Source: Bacteroides sp. CAG:1060 (GTDB lineage: Bacteria > Bacteroidota > Bacteroidia > Bacteroidales > UBA932). Taken from it: DNA of 48,678 nucleotides. This document shows, piece after piece, positions 1 to 7,275 of this stretch. The notes below the pieces were generated by a model. The model made no database searches. It was not told the DNA's origin and saw only the letters and a list, made by a program, of their open reading frames with translations. Every line of letters starts with the position of its first letter. Within the stretch, counting starts at the first letter, position 1. The stretch lies in contig HF986335.1 in assembly GCA_000432655.1 (NCBI GenBank), forward strand, positions 12,195 to 60,872. The letters are read 5' to 3'. The position numbers and the translations under genes are program-made.

Positions 1-509
1 AGACGACGGACCTTTCGCAGACTCCAAGGATATATTCCGGTTCTTCGTCTGACGAGGATATTCTTGTTATCAATGCCAAGAATGTCAAGGGGTTGGATTA
101 TAAGCTCTCCCGTTGCTGCAATCCTGTCTTCGGGGATGATGTTTTCGGCTTTGTCACGCGGACGGAAGGTATAAAGATTCATAGGATTTCCTGCCCTAAT
201 GCCGCTCGTCTGATAGAGAGGTATCCTTACCGTATCCAGAAGGTGGTGTGGCAGGATACCGCCAGTTCGGGGGATTTCTTGTGTACGCTATCAGTTACTG
301 CAGCCATGGAACACCCGCTTCTGGCGAAGATAATGGATGTGGTAGGTCAGTTCAAGGTGTCCATGCGCTCGTTCAATATGAAAGAGAATTATAAGAAGTC
401 GGTGTATGAGATTACGATAAGGCTTCTGGTGCCTTCAAACACCGAACTCGATAAAGTGGTATCTCAGATTTCCGCTATAAAGGGAGTCAGCAAAATTCAC
501 AGGGTATAA
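1..509 (+). CDS. RelA/SpoT family (p)ppGpp synthetase/hydrolase, C-terminal part
   Basis: The gene is cut by the left edge; the visible frame begins at base 3 and has no start codon of its own. About 168 residues remain. They contain the conserved RelA/SpoT zinc-finger/RIS segment (LSRCCNPVFGDDVFGFVTR, then KIHRISCPNA), followed by a C-terminal ACT domain of about 75 residues (CTLSVTA to the end, ISAIKGVSKIHRV). In the family these regulatory domains sense ribosome state or amino acids and control stringent-response alarmone levels. The catalytic HD and synthetase domains would lie upstream of the window, so synthetase or hydrolase activity cannot be judged. The stop codon shares one base with the next start (TAATG), implying co-translation with the following unknown gene. 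Confidence 0.93.
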   Translation, partial: TTDLSQTPRIYSGSSSDEDILVINAKNVKGLDYKLSRCCNPVFGDDVFGFVTRTEGIKIHRISCPNAARLIERYPYRIQKVVWQDTASSGDFLCTLSVTAAMEHPLLAKIMDVVGQFKVSMRSFNMKENYKKSVYEITIRLLVPSNTELDKVVSQISAIKGVSKIHRV

Positions 510-1057
510 TGGAAGACAGTGCTTTTCTTGACAATTATGAAAAGACCCTTCAGCTGGGGCTTTCGCGTATATGCAGCGGTGTGGGTCTTATGGGCGAGGA
601 CCTTCTCTCAAGCGAGGATATTGACGCCAAATGGGAGGAGTTCATCAAGGACTATGTTGCGGATGCAGTAGAAAATTTCAACGACTATCCTGAAGCGGCC
701 CTTGCCTGGGCGGCTTTTCTCGGCATGGGAGTTGCCCATAACTGGGATGAGAACTGGACATTCCACAGACATGACAAATACTCTGACTATTACGGTAGCC
801 GGGGATGGGACAATATGGATGAACATATTCTTCGCGGGGTGCTTGGCTATCAGCTTGACAGCGCGGAGGCTAAGAAAATAAGCGATACGCTTCAGAGTTG
901 TGCGCTGGCGACCCTAGGGCTTATAAGGCACGAAGGTATAGAAGCCCAGACTTCAACCGGGTTCTATGCACTGACCCGCAGTTATGGCGTGATGTTCAAG
1001 ATAGGCGAGGCGATGGAACTGTATCGTCTCGGATATAAGAAAGTGGCAGTAAACTGA
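509..1057 (+). CDS. Conserved hypothetical protein, all-helical
   Basis: I do not recognise this 182-residue protein. It is acidic at the N-terminus, has no signal peptide or convincing membrane segment, and looks mostly helical. A central segment is rich in aromatic, His and Asp residues (HNWDENWTFHRHDKYSDYYG, about residues 89-108) and could bind a ligand or metal, but that is inference. It starts on the last base of the RelA/SpoT stop codon and ends one base before queD, so the three genes probably form one transcript. No frameshift or unusual base use is visible. Confidence 0.75.
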   Translation: MEDSAFLDNYEKTLQLGLSRICSGVGLMGEDLLSSEDIDAKWEEFIKDYVADAVENFNDYPEAALAWAAFLGMGVAHNWDENWTFHRHDKYSDYYGSRGWDNMDEHILRGVLGYQLDSAEAKKISDTLQSCALATLGLIRHEGIEAQTSTGFYALTRSYGVMFKIGEAMELYRLGYKKVAVN

Positions 1058-1058
1058 T

Positions 1059-1388
1059 ATGTATTACGTAAGCAAAAGATTTGAAGTGTCGGCGGCTCAT
1101 TATGTTACCACCGATCATCATACCAAGTGTGAGGCTCTTCACGGGCACAATTGGATAATCATAGTTCATTGCAAGTCAGAGACTCTGGATGAGGATGGAA
1201 TGGTCACGGACTTTACCCTCATAAAGCGGAATATAATGTCAAAGATTGATCACAAGAATCTCAATGAGGTTCTTGATTTCAGTCCTACTGCCGAGAATCT
1301 GGCAAAATGGATTTGCGACGAGACTCCAAACTGCTTTAAAGTGGAGATTTGGGAGTCGGAAAACAATAAGGCCGTGTATGAGCTGTAG
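1059..1388 (+). CDS. queD: 6-carboxy-5,6,7,8-tetrahydropterin synthase family protein
   Basis: This 109-residue protein matches the PTPS/QueD family in length and motifs. It has the zinc ligands His14 (FEVSAAHYV) and His28/His30 (LHGHNW), the nucleophilic Cys24 in TKCEALHGH, and the late Glu-containing segment SPTAENLAKW. QueD converts 7,8-dihydroneopterin triphosphate to 6-carboxytetrahydropterin, an early step in queuosine and other 7-deazaguanine synthesis, in the cytoplasm. No other queuosine genes are visible. It is the last gene of the RelA/SpoT run and converges on rsmD, with 33 bases between the stops. Confidence 0.92.
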   Translation: MYYVSKRFEVSAAHYVTTDHHTKCEALHGHNWIIIVHCKSETLDEDGMVTDFTLIKRNIMSKIDHKNLNEVLDFSPTAENLAKWICDETPNCFKVEIWESENNKAVYEL

Positions 1389-1421
1389 CCCCGTACGGCG
1401 GGGAAGGCCGTAGCGCGTCCG

Positions 1422-1955
1422 TTACTTGCAGAAGAAAGAGAAGTGTACGCGGCCGTAGCTTTTTTCTTTTTTGAAGTTGGGGTGTGACGTGAAGGAGTGC
1501 TCTCCTCCGTGCTCCAGAATGAAATAGCATTCAGGATGCAGGATATCCTGCTCAAGCACCTTGTCCGGAAGACTTTCTAGGCCCTCCAGAGCGTATGGAG
1601 GGTCGGCAAAGATGATATCGAACTTCTCTCTGCATATCGTAAGAAAGTCGAATACATTGGAGTGGACTGCGGTGACGTTGGGGAGACCGAGCCTGGCGGC
1701 TTCTCTTCTGATGAAGTATGCGTGGTCCTTATTCATATCGACCGAATATACCCTGGCCGCACCGCGGGATGCAAATTCGTATGCAATGGCGCCGGTCCCG
1801 CCGAACAGGTCCAGAACCTTGAGGTCCTGAAATTCGTATTCGTTGTCAAGGATATTGAAAAGACCCTCTTTTGCAAAGTCTGTAGTAGGCCTCGCCCCGT
1901 ATCCTGCGGGTGGAAGTATAGTCTGTCCCTTTAGTCTGCCGCCTATTATTCTCAT
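1422..1955 (-). CDS. rsmD: 16S rRNA (guanine(966)-N(2))-methyltransferase
   Basis: This 177-residue protein starts MRIIGGRLKGQ, which is characteristic of RsmD. It carries the SAM-binding motif DLFGGTG (residues 49-55) and the N6/N2 methyltransferase catalytic motif DPPY (118-121). It methylates G966 of 16S rRNA during small-subunit assembly. Its start overlaps the stop of the DUF3822 gene by four bases (ATGA), so it is translationally coupled as the last gene of a three-gene minus-strand operon. DUF3822 beside rsmD is a familiar Bacteroidota arrangement. Confidence 0.95.
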   Translation of the reverse strand: MRIIGGRLKGQTILPPAGYGARPTTDFAKEGLFNILDNEYEFQDLKVLDLFGGTGAIAYEFASRGAARVYSVDMNKDHAYFIRREAARLGLPNVTAVHSNVFDFLTICREKFDIIFADPPYALEGLESLPDKVLEQDILHPECYFILEHGGEHSFTSHPNFKKEKSYGRVHFSFFCK

Positions 1956-2407
1956 AGTATGTTCACGGATTTGAAATACCTGTAGAGAGACATCTCCTCC
2001 TCAGCATCGAGACTACTCAGCCAGCAGATGGCGGACATCTCCGGATTTATCTGGAGGGACTTTATCGTGAGAAAAATATAGTATTCTGCGGTCGTGAAGT
2101 CCTGGATGTTCCAGCTGTTGGCGATAAGCAGATTCTTGCCCTGCGCAACGGCCATATACAGAACGCCGTCCTTTATGCTGCAGAGAATCTTGTTGTAGTC
2201 AGGGCACTCCTTGAGTCTAGTCAGAACGTTTGCAATCTCGGGCTCTGAAACAACACTGCCCCCGTCTTGAGACCAGACGAGGACAGCATCATATTGAGGT
2301 ATTTCTATATGTCTTGTTTCACAGCCTTCCTTGAGGTCCGCCACTTCTGCAAGCGCCTCACGCTCCGCTGACGGATCGAAAAACACGGAAGGTACAAGCG
2401 TGAACAC
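1952..2407 (-). CDS. DUF3822-like protein, short form
   Basis: The 151-residue protein begins FTLVPSVFFDPSAERE after its start, resembling the DUF3822 family that lies just upstream of rsmD in Bacteroidota. Family members, as I recall, are usually around 250 residues, so this version is short. It has no signal peptide or membrane segment. The start is a GTG sharing its first base with the stop of the upstream gene (TAGTG). The stop overlaps rsmD by four bases. The function of the family is unknown; assignment rests on the N-terminal motif and gene order. Confidence 0.7.
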   Translation of the reverse strand: MFTLVPSVFFDPSAEREALAEVADLKEGCETRHIEIPQYDAVLVWSQDGGSVVSEPEIANVLTRLKECPDYNKILCSIKDGVLYMAVAQGKNLLIANSWNIQDFTTAEYYIFLTIKSLQINPEMSAICWLSSLDAEEEMSLYRYFKSVNIL

Positions 2408-3099
2408 TACTCCCAGTTACCTGCGTTGTTGTTAGGTGCGCTGATAGAACCCACCTGAAGACCTTCGTACCTGTTCTGGGTACGGCATTCGTCATCAAGA
2501 TTGATGCGAAGCTGGTTGTCAAGTCCCTTAAGGAGGGATTTGTACGGCATTCTGGCCTCGAAGAGAGGGACAGGAACACCTGAAACCATCTTGACTGTAG
2601 CTTCCATCTGAACAGGCTCTTTGCTTGAGAAAGGAATGTATTTCAAAGAGTCGATGCAGAAATCCTTGCGTCCGTTGAAGAGAGTATCCCTTACAGGAAT
2701 CTTGTTCTCGATCTGGAATACGAGGTTCTTGTCTCCTGCAAGATACATCTTGTAGAGGTCTTCGTTGGTAACTCTGCGATGTGACTTCTTGACAGCCTCT
2801 GTGTGCATTACTGCCAGAGAGTCATCGTTGGAACCGACCTGAAGCATCACTGACATCTCGCCCTTCTCGTAGAAATCCTTGAGGGAATCCACGGTGGAAA
2901 CGAACTTACCGTTGACTGACTTGTAGGCAACCTGCAGTGTGCGGATGTCCTTAAGTCTCTGTACTGCAACGCTCTTTCGATAAGCGGTCTGCTTGTCGAA
3001 GTTCACCGGCTCCATAATGCTGGCGTAAATCGTGTATGTAAGGAACGCGATTACCGCAAGGAGCACAATTTCGATGATAATCTTGACTGTTTTGTTCAT
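2407..3099 (-). CDS. Single-pass membrane protein with pilin/GspG-like N-terminus
   Basis: This 230-residue protein has a short basic N-terminus (MNKTVK) and one hydrophobic helix (about residues 7-27). After it comes a segment reading YRKSVAVQRLKDIRTLQVAY, then NGKFVSTVDSLKDF. This helix-then-R-x-x-D-[IL]-R-T-L-Q-x-A-Y-x-x-x-x-G-x-[FY] pattern resembles the start of type II secretion pseudopilins, but no prepilin peptidase site (G before F/M-T-L-x-E) is visible. The remainder is probably periplasmic, with the sequence KYIPFSSKEPVQMEATV near the middle. It heads the operon with DUF3822 and rsmD and has a good Bacteroidota promoter upstream. The function is unknown and the pilin resemblance is inference. 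Confidence 0.75.
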   Translation of the reverse strand: MNKTVKIIIEIVLLAVIAFLTYTIYASIMEPVNFDKQTAYRKSVAVQRLKDIRTLQVAYKSVNGKFVSTVDSLKDFYEKGEMSVMLQVGSNDDSLAVMHTEAVKKSHRRVTNEDLYKMYLAGDKNLVFQIENKIPVRDTLFNGRKDFCIDSLKYIPFSSKEPVQMEATVKMVSGVPVPLFEARMPYKSLLKGLDNQLRINLDDECRTQNRYEGLQVGSISAPNNNAGNWE

Positions 3100-3134
3100 T
3101 TTATACTGTGTTTATTTTTCCAATCAAAGTCGTA

Positions 3135-3166
3135 CAAAGTTAGGAAATTGATTTATCATTTGCAAT
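3135..3166 (-). promoter_or_regulatory. Bacteroidota-type promoter for the pilin-like/DUF3822/rsmD operon
   Basis: On the minus strand ATTG (3163-3166) is followed after exactly 20 bases by TAACTTTG (3135-3142), matching the TTTG-N19-21-TAnnTTTG vegetative pattern of the phylum with one mismatch in the upstream element. The start codon lies 35 bases downstream. Confidence 0.65.
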
Positions 3167-3174
3167 ATTCTTGC

Positions 3175-3182
3175 TAAATTTG
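3175..3182 (+). promoter_or_regulatory. Putative -7 element for the DHH phosphoesterase gene
   Basis: TAAATTTG matches TAnnTTTG and lies 19 bases before the ATG at 3202. No good -33 element sits at the expected spacing; the nearest TTG is 24 bases upstream. Confidence 0.45.
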
Positions 3183-3201
3183 CCGTGTAAATTAATAGTA
3201 T

Positions 3202-4245
3202 ATGTTGACTTTTGACACATCGAAGCTTTCTCGTCTGGATTCTTATATCAGGAGTGCCGGACAAGTGAGCATCGTTGTTCATACCCATCCTGACGGAGAT
3301 GCGATTGGCAGTGCCGTCGCTCTGCGAAGTTACCTGATGCACAGGACCGGCGCGCAGGTGATGATCGTGGTGCCGGACAGGTGTCCTCAGAACTTGAGTT
3401 TTCTCTTTGACGAGAAGGCTCTCATCGTGGCTTCCGACAGACCGGAAGACTCTTCGCGGTGGATATCCGGCAGTGATTTGATTTTCTGTCTGGATATCAA
3501 CGCCTTTGACAGGACGGGGATTGTGGAGCAGAGTTTGCGGGCTTCCATCTGTGCCAAGGTTCTGGTGGACCATCACCTTCATCCTGCCGCAGCGGACTTC
3601 GATGTGGTGTTCAGCACTACGGAAGTGTCTTCCACATGCGAGCTGCTCTTCTGGGTTATGCTGTCAGTTTCTGGTGGGTGCGCCGCCGACTTGCCCTCTG
3701 AGTGTGCTTATGCCCTTATGACGGGGATGACCACCGATACGAATAATTTTGCAAATTCGGTATTCCCTTCCACTTTTGAGATGTCCTCGAAACTCATCGA
3801 TGCGGGTGTTGACAGGGACGATATATTGATTCACCTGTACAACGAATACCGGGAAAACCGTTTCCGGGCCATGGGTGCTTTCTTGCAGGAGAAGTTGAAA
3901 ATTACTGTTCACGGAGTGGCGTATGCCGTGTTTCGCGCCGCCGACTGGCTCCGGTACGATCTTATGGATGGCGAGACCGAAGGGTTTGTGAATCTGCCTT
4001 TGGGGATAAAGAAAGTCAGGATGAGCATTTTCTTAAGAGAGGAGAACGGACTTTTCCGGGTATCCATAAGGTCGAAGAAGGGCTGGTCCGCCAATGTGCT
4101 GGCTGCGGAATACTTCAATGGAGGCGGTCATGAATGTGCCTCCGGGGGGCGTCTTAGCTATCCGGAAGACATACCGGACAGCAGTGCGGCTGAAGAATAT
4201 ATAGAGAGAGTAACGGCACGATTCCTGCATGAAAAGGAGTCTTGA
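3202..4245 (+). CDS. DHH family phosphoesterase (NrnA-like oligoribonuclease/pAp phosphatase)
   Basis: This 347-residue cytoplasmic protein has the motif set of the DHH/DHHA1 superfamily: HPDGDA (residues 29-34), a metal-binding Asp in LDINAFDRTG (about 98-106), DHH itself (123-125), TTDTNNFAN (about 177-185) and the C-terminal DHHA1 motif GGGHECASGG. Family members of this size hydrolyse nanoRNA and 3'-phosphoadenosine 5'-phosphate, and some act on cyclic dinucleotides; the choice between these cannot be made from sequence. Its stop is followed closely by the FKBP lipoprotein gene, so the two are probably co-transcribed. Confidence 0.92.
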   Translation: MLTFDTSKLSRLDSYIRSAGQVSIVVHTHPDGDAIGSAVALRSYLMHRTGAQVMIVVPDRCPQNLSFLFDEKALIVASDRPEDSSRWISGSDLIFCLDINAFDRTGIVEQSLRASICAKVLVDHHLHPAAADFDVVFSTTEVSSTCELLFWVMLSVSGGCAADLPSECAYALMTGMTTDTNNFANSVFPSTFEMSSKLIDAGVDRDDILIHLYNEYRENRFRAMGAFLQEKLKITVHGVAYAVFRAADWLRYDLMDGETEGFVNLPLGIKKVRMSIFLREENGLFRVSIRSKKGWSANVLAAEYFNGGGHECASGGRLSYPEDIPDSSAAEEYIERVTARFLHEKES

Positions 4246-4256
4246 AAATCAGAAAT

Positions 4257-5261
4257 ATGAACAAGAAAATTATACTGTTTTTTAGCATTGTGGCCATTTG
4301 CGCCGGTTGTGAAAAGAAGTCCACTACCGGAGCCAATGATTCGGCCAAAGAGTATTTCGATGCGTGGATTCATGTCAACTATCCTGACCTGACTCCTACG
4401 CCGCTCGGCGCGTATGTGATATCCGAGACCGAAGGTACCGGAGCCGCGCTCGGTGACGGGAAGGATTATCCGTATGTGCGGGTTGAATTCACCGTTTCCG
4501 ACCTTAAGGGCAATATCAATTCCACGAGCCGGGAGGATGTGGCCAAAAGAATTGGCAAGTACAACGAGACATACTATTATGGTCCGTCTGTCTGGAAGCG
4601 GTCATCTGTGTACGCGGGACTTGAGGAGTCTCTGGCGCAGATGAAGGTGGGTGGTGCGAGAAAGGTGATTATTCCGGGCTGGCTGACATCGAGAGACCGC
4701 TATTCCACCCAGCAGGAATATCTCGACAAGGTTACCGGGAAAAACGCCATTTATGAGTTCGAGGTGGTGGAGGCGATAAACGACATCAGCAAATGGGAGA
4801 TTGATTCCTTGGGACGGTATGTGGAAGCCAATTGCGAGGGTCTGTCCGCCAAGGATTCCGTAAAACTCGGATTCTATTACCTGTCCCGTGGTGTGCCTCA
4901 GGACAGCAAGGCGTTCGATTCCGATACCACCATATACATCAATTACACCGGAAGGCTTCTGAATGGAAGAGTGTTTGACACCACCATCAAGGACACTGCC
5001 GTAATGTATGGCATATATTCATCCAAGAACAAGTACACTCCGAAAGAAGTGAAGTATTACAAAGATGATTATAACCAGATTACGCTTGCGGGCAATAAGG
5101 TAATAGACGGCTTTTCCTATACTATTCATAAGATGAAGCCTTATGAGAAAGCCTCCGGCATATTCATTTCAGAATACGGATATTCGTCGAGCGGTACTGG
5201 AAACACTATCCCTCCGTACGCTGCTTTGCGTTTTGATATCGAGATAGTAGATAAGCCGTAG
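4257..5261 (+). CDS. Lipoprotein with two FKBP-type peptidyl-prolyl isomerase domains
   Basis: I chose the ATG at 4257, not the in-frame TTG at 4242, because it gives a normal lipoprotein signal peptide: MNKK, a hydrophobic stretch, then ICAGC with the lipidated Cys. The 334-residue product has two FKBP-like regions. The first (about residues 45-170) includes LEESLAQMKVGGARKVIIP, a typical FKBP segment. The second (about 200-334) includes INYTGRLLNGRVFDTT and an IDGFSYTIHKMKPYE region. It should catalyse or assist proline isomerisation on proteins in the periplasm or on the outer membrane; GldI-type lipoproteins of gliding Bacteroidota are related. Whether both domains are active is unclear, as the first lacks part of the usual GxxFDS loop. 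Confidence 0.88.
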   Translation: MNKKIILFFSIVAICAGCEKKSTTGANDSAKEYFDAWIHVNYPDLTPTPLGAYVISETEGTGAALGDGKDYPYVRVEFTVSDLKGNINSTSREDVAKRIGKYNETYYYGPSVWKRSSVYAGLEESLAQMKVGGARKVIIPGWLTSRDRYSTQQEYLDKVTGKNAIYEFEVVEAINDISKWEIDSLGRYVEANCEGLSAKDSVKLGFYYLSRGVPQDSKAFDSDTTIYINYTGRLLNGRVFDTTIKDTAVMYGIYSSKNKYTPKEVKYYKDDYNQITLAGNKVIDGFSYTIHKMKPYEKASGIFISEYGYSSSGTGNTIPPYAALRFDIEIVDKP

Positions 5262-5278
5262 GGGGAGGTTTACACATA

Positions 5279-6676
5279 ATGTCTTCACAATCTGTCGCTC
5301 CTACGGAGCTTGGTACTGAAAAAATCAGTACGCTGTTGAAGATGTATGCGGTGCCGGGTATTATCGCCCAGACTGCATCTTCTTTGTATAATATCGTTGA
5401 CAGTGTGTACATCGGACATATTCCGGGAGTGGGTTCTGCCGCCATCAGCGGGCTTGCCGTTACCTTCCCTCTTATGAATTTGTCCGCTGCCATGGGTACC
5501 CTTGTTGGTGTCGGTGCCATGACTCTCGTGTCCGTGCTTCTGGGACAGAAGAATTATGATGTGGCACGTAAGGTCCTTTCCAATGTCCTTGCGCTGAACA
5601 TTATCATAGGTCTGCTCTTTTCCGCTGTGACTCTTGGATTCCTGACCCCTATTCTAAGGTTTTTCGGAGCAAGCGACGTCACTCTCCCGTATGCCAGGGA
5701 TTATATGACAATCATCCTTGTCGGAAATGTGTTTACGCATTTGTATTTCGGATTCAACGGACTTGTGCGTTCTTCCGGACATCCCAAGACGGCGATGGGA
5801 CTTACGCTGTTTACCGTGCTTTCCAATGCGATACTTGATCCGATTCTGATTTTCGGATTCGGAATGGGAATCAAGGGCGCTGCAATAGCTACTGTGGTAT
5901 GTCAGCTGATGGCTCTTGTGTATGTGTTCTGGTTCTTCTCGGACAAAAGCAAGGTCCTGCACTTCTCCAAGCCGGTTTTCCAAATTGACTGGAGGATTGC
6001 CAAGCAGTCGCTTGCTATCGGTACCGGCCCTTTCCTTATGAATGCGGCGGCTTGCATGGTGGCAATGTTCATCAATCAGCAGCTGGGCAAATACGGTGGC
6101 GATATGGCCATTGGTGCCTATGGTATTATCAACAGGATCACAATGCTCTTTTTAATGGTGTGCATGGGATTCAACCAGGGATTCCAGCCGATTGCAGGAT
6201 ACAATTACGGAGCACGCCAGTACCACAGGGTCAAAGAAGTGTTCCTGCTTACAGCCAAGTGGGAGATTCTTGTGACTTCGGTCTGCTTCCTGGTATCTGA
6301 GCTTATTCCGGAAGTGGCAATCAGGCTGTTCACCTCCGATCCGGCGTTGATAAAGATGGCGGCTCATGGTATGAGGGTGATGAACGCAGCCGTATTTATG
6401 GTGGGTTTTGCGGTTGTATCGGGAAATCTGTTCCAGTGTCTCGGGATGGTGAAAATCTCCATTTTCCTTTCATTGACACGTCAGTTGATTTTCCTTATTC
6501 CTTTGATATATACGCTCCCTTTGTGGCTGAAGGAGACCGGTGTATGGGTTAGTTTTCCTATTGCCGACCTCGTCTCTTCGATGATTAGTCTGTTCTTTAT
6601 TTTGCGGCTGTTCCGCAAATTTGACAAACTTAAGGATGGAGACGACCCTTCTTCTCTTGGAGGTGCAATAGAATAG
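5279..6676 (+). CDS. MATE family efflux transporter
   Basis: The 465-residue protein is hydrophobic throughout, with about 12 predicted membrane helices, the usual MATE length and layout (two six-helix halves). Typical segments are MYAVPGIIAQTASSLYNIVD near the N-terminus and NQGFQPIAGYNYGA in the second half. MATE proteins export cationic drugs or metabolites in exchange for Na+ or H+; the substrate cannot be read from sequence. A strong purine run (GGGGGAGG) precedes the ATG. It lies between the FKBP lipoprotein and a kinase gene starting 9 bases after its stop. Confidence 0.94.
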   Translation: MSSQSVAPTELGTEKISTLLKMYAVPGIIAQTASSLYNIVDSVYIGHIPGVGSAAISGLAVTFPLMNLSAAMGTLVGVGAMTLVSVLLGQKNYDVARKVLSNVLALNIIIGLLFSAVTLGFLTPILRFFGASDVTLPYARDYMTIILVGNVFTHLYFGFNGLVRSSGHPKTAMGLTLFTVLSNAILDPILIFGFGMGIKGAAIATVVCQLMALVYVFWFFSDKSKVLHFSKPVFQIDWRIAKQSLAIGTGPFLMNAAACMVAMFINQQLGKYGGDMAIGAYGIINRITMLFLMVCMGFNQGFQPIAGYNYGARQYHRVKEVFLLTAKWEILVTSVCFLVSELIPEVAIRLFTSDPALIKMAAHGMRVMNAAVFMVGFAVVSGNLFQCLGMVKISIFLSLTRQLIFLIPLIYTLPLWLKETGVWVSFPIADLVSSMISLFFILRLFRKFDKLKDGDDPSSLGGAIE

Positions 6677-6684
6677 TTTTCGGT

Positions 6685-7275
6685 ATGGATAAACATTTGA
6701 TTATTAACATTGGAAGGCAGTTCGGTAGTGGCGGTAAAAGCGTCGCTGTGGAATTGGGACGCAGACTTGGTATTCCTGTTTATGACGATGAACTGATTAC
6801 CCGGGCTGCAGCTGAAAGCGGATTCAGTCCGGAGCTGTTCGAGCGGAGCGATGAGAATAAATCGGTTTTCGGATTCAGCCGGTTCGGCTATGCTACGGAT
6901 GACAACTCACTTTTCAAGATTCAGAGTGACACTATCCGCAAGATAGCATCTTCGGGAAGCGCCATATTCGTCGGCCGTGCTTCCGACTATGTGCTTCGGG
7001 ACATGTCCTGTGTGGATGTATTCATTTCTGCTCCTTTACATAACCGTGTGGAAAGGGTATGCGCCAGGCAGGGCATAAGTGCAGAGGAAGCGGAAAAGCT
7101 GATTTCCAAAAAGGACCGTCGCCGGCAAGAGTACTACAATTTCTTTACTTTTGCCCATTGGGGAGAGGCGGCCAATTATGATTTGTGCATAGATTCTTCC
7201 ATTCTTGGAATAGAAAAAACGGCAGAACTCATAATTGAATTCTGCCGTATGTCCGGAAAGCTTCCGACCGATTAG
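6685..7275 (+). CDS. Cytidylate kinase-like family protein
   Basis: This 196-residue protein has an N-terminal P-loop (GRQFGSGGKSVA, residues 10-21), followed by the VYDDELITRAA segment seen in the cytidylate kinase-like family common in gut bacteria. A later basic lid region (ISKKDRRRQEYYNFF) is also typical. It probably phosphorylates a nucleoside monophosphate or a related small molecule, but true CMP kinase (Cmk) is a different family, so the substrate is unknown. It overlaps the convergent CoA-transferase gene by four bases at the stop codons. Confidence 0.88.
   Translation: MDKHLIINIGRQFGSGGKSVAVELGRRLGIPVYDDELITRAAAESGFSPELFERSDENKSVFGFSRFGYATDDNSLFKIQSDTIRKIASSGSAIFVGRASDYVLRDMSCVDVFISAPLHNRVERVCARQGISAEEAEKLISKKDRRRQEYYNFFTFAHWGEAANYDLCIDSSILGIEKTAELIIEFCRMSGKLPTD

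Noticed and set aside
1389..1403. CCCCG-TACGG-CGGGG hairpin between queD and rsmD stops
   Set aside because: Only a 5-bp stem and no T tract on either strand; could be a weak bidirectional terminator but support is too thin.
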